This document shows positions 16,745 to 25,506 of a DNA stretch of 64,000 nucleotides, in pieces (the stretch's first letter is position 1; every line of letters begins with the position of its first letter). The position numbers were made by a program, and so were the translations under genes. Location of the stretch: the NCBI RefSeq assembly GCF_019218755.1, contig NZ_JAHUWZ010000002.1, positions 682,001-746,000 of the forward strand, given 5' to 3'. Under the pieces are notes generated by a model. That model did no database searches, was not told the origin of the DNA, and saw only the letters and a list, made by a program, of their open reading frames with translations. This DNA comes from Acidovorax sp. sif1233 (GTDB lineage Bacteria > Pseudomonadota > Gammaproteobacteria > Burkholderiales > Burkholderiaceae_C).

Positions 16745-17728
16745 ATGCCCTGGAAACACTGGTCCGCCGAACGCCTCGGCCTCATCCTCGCCATCCTGGC
16801 CGCGCTGGGCTTCTCCTTCAAAGCCATCTTCGTGAAGCTGGCCTATGCCGTGCCCCAGGCCGTGCCGGTGGATTCCGTCACCCTGCTGTGCCTGCGCATG
16901 GCGTTTTCCGTGCCCGTGTTCGCCTGGGTGGGCTGGCGTGCCAGCCGCAACCTGGCCCCGCTCACCCGGCGCGACTGGCTGCTGGTGATCGCGCTGGGCC
17001 TGCTGGGCTACTACGGCGCGAGCATCCTCGACTTCATCGGCCTGCAGTACATCACCGCCAGCCTGGAGCGGCTGATCCTGTTCACCTACCCCACGCTCAC
17101 CATCCTGATCGGCGTGCTGTTCACGGGCAAGCGGGCATCCCGGCGCGAGATGGGGGCGCTGCTGCTGTCCTACGCGGGCATCGGCCTGGCCTTCGCGCAC
17201 GACTTGCACATTGCGGGCGACACGCACGCCGTGCTCATCGGCGCGGGCTTCGTGTTCGGCTCGGCCGTGTCGTACGCGTTCTACCAGGCAGGCAGCGAGC
17301 CCGCCATCCGGCGCCTGGGCGCGGCACGCTTCACGGCGCTGGCGATGCTGGTCTCCACGGTCGCCACGCTGGCGCACTTCATCGTGTCCCAGCCCGCGGG
17401 CTCCCTGGTGCAGCCGGCCCCGGTCTACCTGCACGCGCTGGGCATGGCCATTTTCTCGACCGTGCTGCCGGTATTCATGACCTCGGCGGCCATCCGCCGC
17501 ATCGGCGCAGCCCAAACCGCGCTGGTGGGCACGCTGGGCCCCATCCTCACGATCTTCTTCGGTTGCTGGCTGCTGGACGAGCCGCTGTCCTGGCCGCAGA
17601 TGGCGGGGGCCGCGCTGGTGCTGGCGGGGGTTCTGCTCATCAGCAAACGCGGCGCGCCGGCGGTGCGCCAAGCGAAAGAGGGATCGACTTCGCCCGCATC
17701 CGTTGAATCCACCGTCAGACCGACCTGA
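16745..17728 (+). CDS. EamA/DMT-family transporter
   Basis: This is a 327-residue protein with ten hydrophobic segments in two EamA repeats, the drug/metabolite transporter layout. The first repeat begins LGLILAILAALGFSFKAIFVK and the second begins after the ISQP-type loop at about residue 165. Such carriers export amino acids, nucleobases or other metabolites; the substrate cannot be read from sequence. The start at 16745 (MPWKHWSAERLG) fits the family; upstream in-frame codons look non-coding. The divergent LysR gene is its probable regulator. Confidence 0.88.
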   Translation: MPWKHWSAERLGLILAILAALGFSFKAIFVKLAYAVPQAVPVDSVTLLCLRMAFSVPVFAWVGWRASRNLAPLTRRDWLLVIALGLLGYYGASILDFIGLQYITASLERLILFTYPTLTILIGVLFTGKRASRREMGALLLSYAGIGLAFAHDLHIAGDTHAVLIGAGFVFGSAVSYAFYQAGSEPAIRRLGAARFTALAMLVSTVATLAHFIVSQPAGSLVQPAPVYLHALGMAIFSTVLPVFMTSAAIRRIGAAQTALVGTLGPILTIFFGCWLLDEPLSWPQMAGAALVLAGVLLISKRGAPAVRQAKEGSTSPASVESTVRPT

Positions 17729-17825
17729 CCCCTCGCGGCGGTCGGCTCCTAGGGGCGGCGCGCACTTCCTTCCAGTCAGCGCCTAGGCCGCAAAGGTGCC
17801 TGTGCCTGTGGTCGCGCTCGCGGGC

Positions 17826-19277
17826 TTACTTCAACCCCAGCCGCGTCAGCTTCTTGATCAACCCCACCCGCGAAATCCCCAACCGCCGCGCCGCCTCAGA
17901 CTGGTTGCCCGACACCGCCACCATGGTGTCGCGCACCATGCGCACTTCCAGCTCCATCAGCGCGGCGTCCAGGGGGCCGGTGCTGCCGGGCGGGGCCGGC
18001 GGATGGGTTTTGAGGTTCGCTGCGGTGTCGCTCACGTCGGGCATATCGCCGCTGGCCAGTTGCAGCAGCTCGGCATCCACCTCGCGCTGGTCGGGCATCA
18101 GCAGTGCCCCGGCGGACTCCACCACGGCTTTGAGCTCGCGCACATTGCCCGGCCACTCGCGCGCCATCAGCCACGCCAAGGCGCTGGCTGACAGGCTGGC
18201 ACGGTGCGCCACGCGGTGCAAAAAGCGGGTGGCCAGCAGCGGGATGTCGGCGGGCCGCTCGGCCAGCGACGGGGTGCGCAGCACCACGCCTTTGAGGCGG
18301 TAGAACAGGTCTTCGCGGAACGTACCGTCGCGCACCATCGCTTCCAGATCGCGGTGGGTGGCCGCCACCACGCGGGTGTCGGCGCGCTTGGGCACACGGC
18401 CACCCACAGGCACAAAAGTGCCCTCTTGCAAAAAGCGCAGCAGCTTGACCTGCATGGGCGGCGGCATCTCGCCCACCTCGTCCAGAAACAGCGTTCCGCC
18501 GTGCGCGGCCTCCACCAGGCCGGGCTGGTCGCGGTAGGCGCCGGTGAAGCTGCCTTTCATGTGCCCGAAGAGCTCGCTCTCCAGCAACTCTGCCGACAAG
18601 GCACCGCAGTGGATGGCGACAAAGGCCTCGCTGCGGCGGGCGCTGCAGGCGTGCAAGGCGCGGGCCACCAGTTCTTTGCCGGTGCCCGTGGGGCCCAGCA
18701 CCAGCACGCTGACGTGGGTGGGCGCCACGCGGCGCACCAGGGCGCGCAGTTGCACCGTGGCGGCCGCCTGCCCCACCATGCCCAGGTCATCCAGCGACTG
18801 CCCTGCGCGCAGGGCGGCCAGTTCGGCATCGAGCCGCGCCTTGCGCAGGCCGCGCGCCACCACAAACCGCAGCATGTCGGGGTCGATGGGCTTGGTCAGA
18901 AAGTCCCAGGCACCCAGCTCGGTGGCGCGCAGGGCCAGCGCGTGGTCGCCGTGGCCTGTCAACACCACCACCGGCACGCGTGCAAAACCCGGTATCAGTT
19001 CTAGGCCGATCTCCGGGTCCATGTGGGGGGGCATGGCCAGGTCCAGCAGCACCAGCTCGGGCTGCTGTTTGGCAAACGCGGCCAGGGCCTGGTCGCCATC
19101 GCCCGCCAGCGTCACGGTGTGGCCCAGGTTGCGCAAAAAGGCTCCGCCCAGCCGCTGAAAGGCTGCCTCGTCATCGACCAGCAGCACATGGCCGTTTTGC
19201 GGCCCGCCCACCGGCGTGGCGTCTTGCTCTGCATCCGGCGGGGTGTCGGCTGCGTTGTATGTGGTGTTGGCGGTCAT
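17826..19277 (-). CDS. NtrC-family response regulator (GSFTGA variant)
   Basis: This is a 483-residue response regulator. A receiver domain (about 30-140; phosphoacceptor Asp79 in LVLLDLAMP) precedes an AAA+ sigma-54 interaction domain (Walker A GPTGTGKE at 195-202, Walker B GTLFLDEVGE at 261-270) and a Fis-type HTH at the C-terminus (SGNQSEAARRLGISRVGLIKK). The sigma-54-contacting loop, normally GAFTGA, reads GSFTGA (242-247). The start overlaps the stop of the kinase gene by ATGA. A sigma-54 promoter elsewhere is the expected target; no obvious target operon is adjacent. Confidence 0.9.
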   Translation of the reverse strand: MTANTTYNAADTPPDAEQDATPVGGPQNGHVLLVDDEAAFQRLGGAFLRNLGHTVTLAGDGDQALAAFAKQQPELVLLDLAMPPHMDPEIGLELIPGFARVPVVVLTGHGDHALALRATELGAWDFLTKPIDPDMLRFVVARGLRKARLDAELAALRAGQSLDDLGMVGQAAATVQLRALVRRVAPTHVSVLVLGPTGTGKELVARALHACSARRSEAFVAIHCGALSAELLESELFGHMKGSFTGAYRDQPGLVEAAHGGTLFLDEVGEMPPPMQVKLLRFLQEGTFVPVGGRVPKRADTRVVAATHRDLEAMVRDGTFREDLFYRLKGVVLRTPSLAERPADIPLLATRFLHRVAHRASLSASALAWLMAREWPGNVRELKAVVESAGALLMPDQREVDAELLQLASGDMPDVSDTAANLKTHPPAPPGSTGPLDAALMELEVRMVRDTMVAVSGNQSEAARRLGISRVGLIKKLTRLGLK

Positions 19278-21172
19278 GGCAGGCGTTGCGTCGTCGTCAA
19301 AGGAAAGCGCAGCGTGAAACACGTGCTCCAAGGTGGCCGCTCAGTCAGCGCCACCGACCCACCATGCGCGGCCATGATGCGGGCCACGATGGCCAGGCCC
19401 AGCCCGGTGCCGCCGGGGCTGCGCGATGCGAAGGGCTCGAACAGGCGGCTGCGGATTTCGTCCGGCACGCCGGGGCCCGCGTCGCAGATGTGCAGTAGCA
19501 CGGCGGTGTCGGTGGTTTCTGCGTCGATGTGTACGGGGCTGTGCGTGGCTGCCGCTATGGCATCTGCAGCCCCATCGGGATCGGCAGCATCGGAGGCCAT
19601 CGCGATGCGCGCGTTCTCCAGCAAATTGGTCAGCGCCTGGTCCACCCGCCGGGGATCGGCCTGCAGCACCAGCGGCTGGGCCAGGCCGGCACCCAGGCTC
19701 ACCTCAGGCAATCGCAGGGCTGCGTTGCGCACATGGGCGGCCAGGTCCAGCTCGCGGGGCACCAGCTTCCAGGGCTTGGCAAAGTCCAGCAGGTCGTGCG
19801 TCAGGTTGGCAATACGCGCCACCTGGTCGGCCACCTCGCGCCGCGTGTCGCTGGGCGCAGCGGCCACGGCCATCGAGATGATGTTGAGCGGGTTGCGAAT
19901 GTCGTGCGCCACCGTGGCGGCCAGCGCGCCCAGCTCGGCCAGCCGCGCCTGCAACTGGCGCTCGCGTTCGCGGGCAGCAAACTGCTGGGCCTGCTCTACG
20001 CGCACCGCCGCCTCGGCCACCACCGTGCCAAACAGTTCGGCCACATGGCGCGGGCCGGGCGGTGCGGCGTCCCAGCCCTGCAGCGTGGTTTGCCAGCCTT
20101 GCTCGCCCGGGTTGCACACCAGCTGCGGGGTGCTGCCGGGTGGAGTTGATGGCGCTGACGACGTTGAGGGTATTGTTGATGCGGACGGAGCGCCAATCTG
20201 CACCTCCACCTGCGTGCCAATGCGTGCACTCAGCAACGTTGCGGCCTGCTGCGCCAGGGCCTGGGGTGTCTCGGCCGACAGCAGCGCGCTGCGCCAGGCG
20301 CCCAGGTCGGCAATCGATACCTCGCCCCCCGGGTAGACCAGCCGCTCGGCCACGCGGCGCACCGGGCCGTTGAGCGCCAGCACACTGGCCGCCACCGCCA
20401 GGCCACCCAGCCAGCGCGACTCAAACGGCAGCAGCGGCGTGAGCGCCAGCACCACCGCCCCCAGCGCCAACAGCAGCGCCCATACCAGGGCGCGGCGTGC
20501 CCAGGCGTTGGCCACAAACACGCCATAACGCAAGATGCCGTAGACCAGAATCAACGAATACAGCGGCAGGCCCAGCAGCGGAAATGGGTAGATCGGCAAA
20601 TCCAGCACCGCAATGCCGTACCCCGCCAGGCACAGCAGGCCCCACAGGCACGACGCGGTAACGGCGGCAATCTGCCGAAACTTCTGCCCATCACCCGACC
20701 GACGCGCGCGCAGCAAGGCCAGCAGCAGCACCGCCACACCGCCAATGCCCAAAATGACCCAGGCCATGCTGGCAATGGTGCCCACCGGGTCGGCCACCGC
20801 AATAAAGCCAATGTCGCGGTGCTCAATCAAGTGCCCCGGCACCAGGATGATGGAAACCACCGACGCAGTCGCGCCCAGCGCATAGGCCGCCGCAACGCCC
20901 CAGCGCCCCAGGTCCACCCGGCAAAACACGGTGCAGAAATGAAAGAACAGCGCAGAGGTAAATGGCGCCGTAGCCAGCAAGCGCATCGCCACCGGTTCGG
21001 TCTCAGGCCCCAGCCAGTTGGGCAGCTCGTTGCCCACCATCCACAGCGAAATGCCGATCAAAAAAGCCGCCAGCAACCGCGCCCCCGCCACACGGTCGGC
21101 CCAGGCCAGCAGCAGGGCTGCCAGCACCAGCGTTTCAAGCACCGAAAACCCGAGGACGGCGTGGATCAGCAT
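19274..21172 (-). CDS. 7TM-type sensor histidine kinase
   Basis: This is a 632-residue histidine kinase. Seven or so hydrophobic segments occupy about residues 1-260 with no large periplasmic domain, a layout like the histidine kinase N-terminal 7TM region. A GAF-like linker follows. The dimerisation box VAHDIRNPLNII carries His423. HATPase motifs are visible: N box NLLENARIA, G1 DAGPGVP and G2 GGTGLGLA. It overlaps the NtrC-type regulator by four bases, so they form one two-component system. The signal is unknown; a membrane or hydrophobic ligand is plausible. Confidence 0.88.
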   Translation of the reverse strand: MLIHAVLGFSVLETLVLAALLLAWADRVAGARLLAAFLIGISLWMVGNELPNWLGPETEPVAMRLLATAPFTSALFFHFCTVFCRVDLGRWGVAAAYALGATASVVSIILVPGHLIEHRDIGFIAVADPVGTIASMAWVILGIGGVAVLLLALLRARRSGDGQKFRQIAAVTASCLWGLLCLAGYGIAVLDLPIYPFPLLGLPLYSLILVYGILRYGVFVANAWARRALVWALLLALGAVVLALTPLLPFESRWLGGLAVAASVLALNGPVRRVAERLVYPGGEVSIADLGAWRSALLSAETPQALAQQAATLLSARIGTQVEVQIGAPSASTIPSTSSAPSTPPGSTPQLVCNPGEQGWQTTLQGWDAAPPGPRHVAELFGTVVAEAAVRVEQAQQFAARERERQLQARLAELGALAATVAHDIRNPLNIISMAVAAAPSDTRREVADQVARIANLTHDLLDFAKPWKLVPRELDLAAHVRNAALRLPEVSLGAGLAQPLVLQADPRRVDQALTNLLENARIAMASDAADPDGAADAIAAATHSPVHIDAETTDTAVLLHICDAGPGVPDEIRSRLFEPFASRSPGGTGLGLAIVARIMAAHGGSVALTERPPWSTCFTLRFPLTTTQRLP

Positions 21173-21359
21173 GTGCAGACGGTGGTGGTGATCATGGCGG
21201 GACCTGTTCCTGGGGTTAACGGTGGGGGCTGCGCGCACTGTAAACCAAGTATGCAGGTCAGCAAGCAAATTTCAATGAAATCAAGTACTTGCAGCGGCCG
21301 TTGAGGCTGGCCCGGGTTTCGCAATAGAGAGTGCAACCGCCACTCTTACAAAGCCCGCC

Positions 21360-22088
21360 ATGTTTGCCCTTTTCGCCCCAGCGCCCCGCCACTGCACCGC
21401 CAACCCAGCGCAGCCCAGCCCGGTACTCGACCTGCCCGCCCTGGCCGGCGCCGCAGCCTGGGCGCGCCTGCCCGCCGCCGTGCAACGCCGCTTTGGCACC
21501 GCCCACGCCGACGTGAGCTACCACGGCCACATGGACCTGCGCTGCTCGCAGATCGGCCACGTCTACGCCGCGCTGACCCGGCCCTGGGGCGGCCCGCTGA
21601 CCCACATCAACACCACAGCGCTGCCCGCCACCGTGAACGTCAGCCACAACGGGCGCGGCGGTGTGGTGTGGGAGCGGCGCTTTCACACCGGCGCCGAAAC
21701 CGAAAACGGCACTGACCACGGCGCAGACCGCACCGTGCGATCCACCAAGGAGCTGGGCACCGACGGCACCCTGCTGGAACGCACCGAAGGCGGCCTGGCC
21801 ATGTCGCTGGACGTGCTGGAAGAAGACGGCGCACTCGTGTTCCGCAGCCGCCGCTTCTGGTGGGTGATGGCGGGCCTGCGCATCCCCGTGCCGACCTTGC
21901 TGACGCCCGGCACCTGCCGCGTTGCCCACACCGACCTGGGCGCAGGCCAGTTCCGCTTCACGCTGAGCATGGTGCACCCGCTGTGGGGCGAAACCTTCCA
22001 CCAGTCCGGCGTGTTCACCGATCCCTTCATCGATCCCGTAGTCGGTGACTCCACCGACCCCGCTGTCACCGATTCTTCTACCCACTGA
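21360..22088 (+). CDS. DUF4166 domain-containing protein
   Basis: This is a 242-residue soluble protein with the DUF4166 pattern: LPAAVQRRFG near the N-terminus, the central GGVVWERRFH and a C-terminal beta-rich domain with MVHPLWGETFHQSG. Function is unknown. It lies 12 bases upstream of the TIGR01777-type gene and is likely co-transcribed with it. It is divergent from the 7TM kinase across a 187-bp gap that must hold both promoters; I see no clear operator there. Confidence 0.82.
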   Translation: MFALFAPAPRHCTANPAQPSPVLDLPALAGAAAWARLPAAVQRRFGTAHADVSYHGHMDLRCSQIGHVYAALTRPWGGPLTHINTTALPATVNVSHNGRGGVVWERRFHTGAETENGTDHGADRTVRSTKELGTDGTLLERTEGGLAMSLDVLEEDGALVFRSRRFWWVMAGLRIPVPTLLTPGTCRVAHTDLGAGQFRFTLSMVHPLWGETFHQSGVFTDPFIDPVVGDSTDPAVTDSSTH

Positions 22089-22100
22089 GGCCTTCACACC

Positions 22101-23621
22101 ATGACCGCCATGAACACCATCTTTCTGCTGCTTTCCATTCAGGCCGCCCTGGGCGCGTTTGACAACCTCTGGCACCACGAGCTCGAAGCCCGGCTGCCGC
22201 AGCGCACCTCGGCGCGGTACGAACTCTCGCTCCACGCCGCGCGCGAAGCCATCTACGGCGTCGTCTTTGTCGGCCTGGCCTGGTTTGAATGGCGCGGCGC
22301 CTTTGCCGCCGTGCTCGCTGCCCTGCTGCTGATCGAGCTGGGCATCACCCTGGCCGACTTTCTGGAAGAAGACCGCACCCGGCGCCTGCCGCCGTTCGAG
22401 CGTGTGCTTCACACCGTGCTGACCATCAGCTACGGCCTCTTCCTGGGCCTGATCGGCCCCGTGCTGTGGGCCTGGGCGCAGCAACCCACCGCCATGGTGC
22501 TGGCCCCGCACGGCTGGGTGTCGTGGCTGTTTACGGCCTATGCCGTGGGCGTGTGGGCCTGGAGCGTGCGCAACACGCTGGCCGCCATCAAGCTCTACCG
22601 CACGGCCCCGCCAACACAGCCCAGCGCCACCCTGCATGCCCGTGGCCTGCAACCCCAGCCAGCCACCCTGGTCACCGGCGCCACCGGATTCGTGGGCAGC
22701 GCATTGGTGGCCGACCTGGTGCGCGACGGCCAGCGGGTGATCGTGTTGACCCGCGACGCCCTGCAGGCCCGCGCCAGCTTCGGCCCCGGCGTGTGGGTGG
22801 TGGACACGCTGGACGCGATCCCGTCTGAAACGACCATCGACGCCGTGGTCAACCTGGCAGGCGCCCGCGTGCTGGGCATGCCGTGGACCCAGTCGCGCAG
22901 ACGCCAACTGCTGGCCAGCCGTGTGGACACCACCGTGGCCGTCGTCAGCCTGATGCGGCGCCTGCACAAGGCCCCGCGCGTGCTGGTCAGCGCATCGGCT
23001 GTCGGCTTCTACGGCGCATCACCCAACGCCTCAATGGAGCCGCTAGACGAAACCGCCCCACCCCGCCCGGGTAAGTTCCAGTCCGACCTGTGCGCTGCCA
23101 TCGAACACGAAGCGCGCCGCGCAGAAGCCCTGGGCGTGCGGGTGGTGCGCATGCGGTTTGGTGTGGTGCTGGGGCATGGGGGTGGCGCCTACCCGATGCA
23201 GGCGCTGGCCGCACGCTTGGGCTTGGGGGCCGTGCTGGGCCATGGGCGCCAGCCTGCTCCGTGGATTCATTTGGCCGACGCAGTGGGCTTGGTGCGGTTT
23301 GCGATGGCGCACAAAACCCTGCAAGGCCCCGTCAATGCCGTGGCGCCTGAGGCGGTGTCGCAGGCCACGTTTGCGCAGGCTTTGGCCGCATCGTTTGGTC
23401 GGCGCGCTTGGCTGCAAATCCCGGGGCTGCCGCTGCGTGCCATGCTGGGAGAAATGTCCACGCTGCTGTTGGACGGGCAGAACGCGGCGCCTGGTGCCGC
23501 GATGGCGCATGGCTACCTGTTTGTGCACCCGTTGCTGAACGATGCGCTGGCGGATCTGGCAGAAACTTACAAGGCGCGTCGCAGGTTTGGCTTGCAAAGA
23601 TTACTAAAAAAATGCATCTAG
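22101..23621 (+). CDS. TIGR01777-family SDR protein with N-terminal membrane domain
   Basis: This is a 506-residue protein. An N-terminal membrane region (about 1-165) has several hydrophobic segments and the opening GAFDNLWHHELEARLPQ. It is followed by an extended SDR domain of the TIGR01777 epimerase type: NAD(P) motif GATGFVG (193-199), VNLAGA and SASAVGFYG. The usual family protein is about 300 residues, so this is a fusion. The enzymatic activity is unknown. Its stop codon (TAG, 23619-23621) lies within a palindromic repeat copy. The 3' end marks the border of the AT-rich insert. Confidence 0.85.
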   Translation: MTAMNTIFLLLSIQAALGAFDNLWHHELEARLPQRTSARYELSLHAAREAIYGVVFVGLAWFEWRGAFAAVLAALLLIELGITLADFLEEDRTRRLPPFERVLHTVLTISYGLFLGLIGPVLWAWAQQPTAMVLAPHGWVSWLFTAYAVGVWAWSVRNTLAAIKLYRTAPPTQPSATLHARGLQPQPATLVTGATGFVGSALVADLVRDGQRVIVLTRDALQARASFGPGVWVVDTLDAIPSETTIDAVVNLAGARVLGMPWTQSRRRQLLASRVDTTVAVVSLMRRLHKAPRVLVSASAVGFYGASPNASMEPLDETAPPRPGKFQSDLCAAIEHEARRAEALGVRVVRMRFGVVLGHGGGAYPMQALAARLGLGAVLGHGRQPAPWIHLADAVGLVRFAMAHKTLQGPVNAVAPEAVSQATFAQALAASFGRRAWLQIPGLPLRAMLGEMSTLLLDGQNAAPGAAMAHGYLFVHPLLNDALADLAETYKARRRFGLQRLLKKCI

Positions 23622-23664
23622 CGCTTATCCCTAAATCTTTTCTAGCTATCAATACGATAGCAAA
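23617..23664 (+). repeat. Interspersed palindromic repeat, copy D
   Basis: CTAGCGCTTATCC is followed by the core GCTATCAATACGATAGC (23645-23661), with six-base arms GCTATC and GATAGC. It carries the stop codon of the TIGR01777-type gene and sits at the left boundary of the AT-rich insert. Confidence 0.72.
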
Positions 23665-23956
23665 TGTCGACTAAACGAATGTACCGAGTCCTAGTCGGGA
23701 ATGGGCCTCGTTGCTGCAGCATCATTTTTTCTGTGCATCGCATCTCATTCCAGGCACAACGCGCTGCATGCCCGCCAGCGTTGCCTTGGCGTTGTTCTTC
23801 AACAATTTGATAAGCGTTTGTTGAGGATGGGCCGTTACGATACGTACAGTTACGCGTCGCTCAATGGTTGTGTCCATTCCAGCTGCGCTCCATACCCTAC
23901 CTTCTGACCCGCACTGCCCGTGAAAACCCGAGGCAGATGCGGTCGGTGCCCTAAAG
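23665..23956. other. Non-coding left flank of the AT-rich insert
   Basis: This stretch of about 290 bases has no convincing gene. Base composition drops from the GC-rich flank towards the insert. Short open readings on both strands lack ribosome-binding sites and recognisable motifs. The promoter of the two-gene module probably lies here. I see no integrase, tRNA or clear attachment-site repeat. Confidence 0.45.
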
Positions 23957-25501
23957 GTGCCGTCACAACCGCAAAAGCTCCATATGAACGGACGATGGTT
24001 AAGTAAGCCCGACACGGAAACCTGCTTGGTGTTCATTCATGGAATTTTGTCGGACTCGCGAAAATGTTGGACACATGCGAACGGGACGCATTGGCCAACA
24101 TTAGCTGCTGAAGACGCAGAGTTGCGAAACATTGGCGTTTACGAGTTCACGTACAAGACTCGCGTTTTTTCAGGTGATTACGGAATAAGCGATGCAGTTG
24201 ACTCACTGAAAGAAAATTTCCGGTTGGATGGACTTTTTGAATTCAATAATGTGATATTTGTGTGTCATAGCATGGGGGGAATTATTGCGCGCAAATTTCT
24301 CATTGATGCAGAGGCGGAAATTGAAAATTCTCACTTAGGATTATTTATGTTGGGATCGCCTTCATTGGGATCCAAAAAAGCCAGCATAATAAATTTAGCA
24401 TCAAAATTAATAGGAAACAAGCAAGCGCAAGGACTGGTTTATATTGATGCAAACCCTTGGCTAAGGGATCTTCATAAAGGATTTAACAGTTTTCGTGAGC
24501 GTCGAAGGAAAAAAATTGTTGGGAAAGAGCTTATTGAGGATACAGCGACTGGATTTTTCGGGAAAATCGTTGAAGAACATTCCGCCGGACTCTATTTTGG
24601 CGACTCATATAAGGTCCCTGACACCGACCACTCAACCCTGACCAAACTAGATTCGCTGACCGCTATTCAACATCGTATTCTTAAGCGATTCGCACTAGAA
24701 AAATTCGAGCGGCGCTTTACCGGTATAACTCTTCAAGGCTGCTTGGAACAGCCTGCTCTCCCAGACCCGCTTTTTGAAATTTATGATGCTCGGCATGAGG
24801 CCTACTACGTTCAGCGGGATGTTGACTCGACATTGGTGAATCAAATAAAGACCCGAAGCGTTTGGCTTCACGGCCCTTCAGGATGCGGAAAAACCTCTGT
24901 TGCCAGACGATACCTACGTTTCTCCCACCAGCATTCCGTTGAAATATCTCTTTCAATTCCCAGCGACACCGGTGGCGTACTCCGAGAAATTGCTGAAAGT
25001 TTAGCAATTAAGACTGGACGCGGCGCTCCTAAATCGGCTACCAGCCGAGAAATTATCGAGATGCTCGTTGCTCTGAATCAGCAATTAACAATAATTCTTT
25101 TTTTAGATGAAGTTCCCGTAAATGCGTCTTCGGGCGCTCATGTGGTTGATGTTGTCGCTGGACTTCACGACTCCATCCGGCGGCAAGGACATGATCAAAT
25201 TCGCTTCATTGCATGTTCGTTGGCAGAGCCGTCATCTCCTAACAATCAACGCCTCTTCGAACAGTTTACCCTTGTCGAGAACAAGCTCTGGTCGCACGAA
25301 GACTTGGCGGCGTTAATAATATTAATCACGCTGGACAAGGAAGGTATAGCGCTAAGCGACGAACAAGTGAAGGAGTTGATCCTTGCTGCCAACGGATCGC
25401 CCCGTTTTGTAAAAACGTTTTTTAGAGAGCTAAAAAATTTTCCCAAGAGTGAAAATCCCTTCACTGAAGGTCTTAGCCGCGCTCGAATGATACTGAGATA
25501 A
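23957..25501 (+). CDS. Putative lipase-like/P-loop NTPase (STAND-like) conflict protein
   Basis: This protein of up to 514 residues has two modules. Residues 20-240 form an alpha/beta-hydrolase of the SERAC1/PGAP1-like kind: VFIHGI, nucleophile elbow CHSMGG with Ser105, and DHSTLTK carrying a candidate catalytic His225. Residues about 285-510 form a P-loop NTPase with Walker A GPSGCGKT (306-313), Walker B IILFLDE (379-385) and a winged-helix-like C-terminal segment. The first elbow position is Cys instead of the usual Gly. The start may be GTG at 23957 or ATG at 23984. Codon use is AT-rich, unlike the flanks. The next gene follows after five bases. A regulated effector hydrolase is my inference. 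Confidence 0.75.
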   Translation: MPSQPQKLHMNGRWLSKPDTETCLVFIHGILSDSRKCWTHANGTHWPTLAAEDAELRNIGVYEFTYKTRVFSGDYGISDAVDSLKENFRLDGLFEFNNVIFVCHSMGGIIARKFLIDAEAEIENSHLGLFMLGSPSLGSKKASIINLASKLIGNKQAQGLVYIDANPWLRDLHKGFNSFRERRRKKIVGKELIEDTATGFFGKIVEEHSAGLYFGDSYKVPDTDHSTLTKLDSLTAIQHRILKRFALEKFERRFTGITLQGCLEQPALPDPLFEIYDARHEAYYVQRDVDSTLVNQIKTRSVWLHGPSGCGKTSVARRYLRFSHQHSVEISLSIPSDTGGVLREIAESLAIKTGRGAPKSATSREIIEMLVALNQQLTIILFLDEVPVNASSGAHVVDVVAGLHDSIRRQGHDQIRFIACSLAEPSSPNNQRLFEQFTLVENKLWSHEDLAALIILITLDKEGIALSDEQVKELILAANGSPRFVKTFFRELKNFPKSENPFTEGLSRARMILR

Positions 25502-25506
25502 ATATA

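Noticed and set aside
17729-17825. Partial inverted repeat CCTAGG/GCGCCTAGG as a terminator between the DMT transporter and response-regulator genes
   Set aside because: The arms are imperfect and no T-run follows on either strand, so it is not strong enough to list.
23722-24036. Minus-strand frame of about 100 codons at the edge of the AT-rich insert
   Set aside because: It overlaps the start of the lipase/NTPase gene, has no motif I recognise and no ribosome-binding site. Possibly a decayed fragment, but not supportable.
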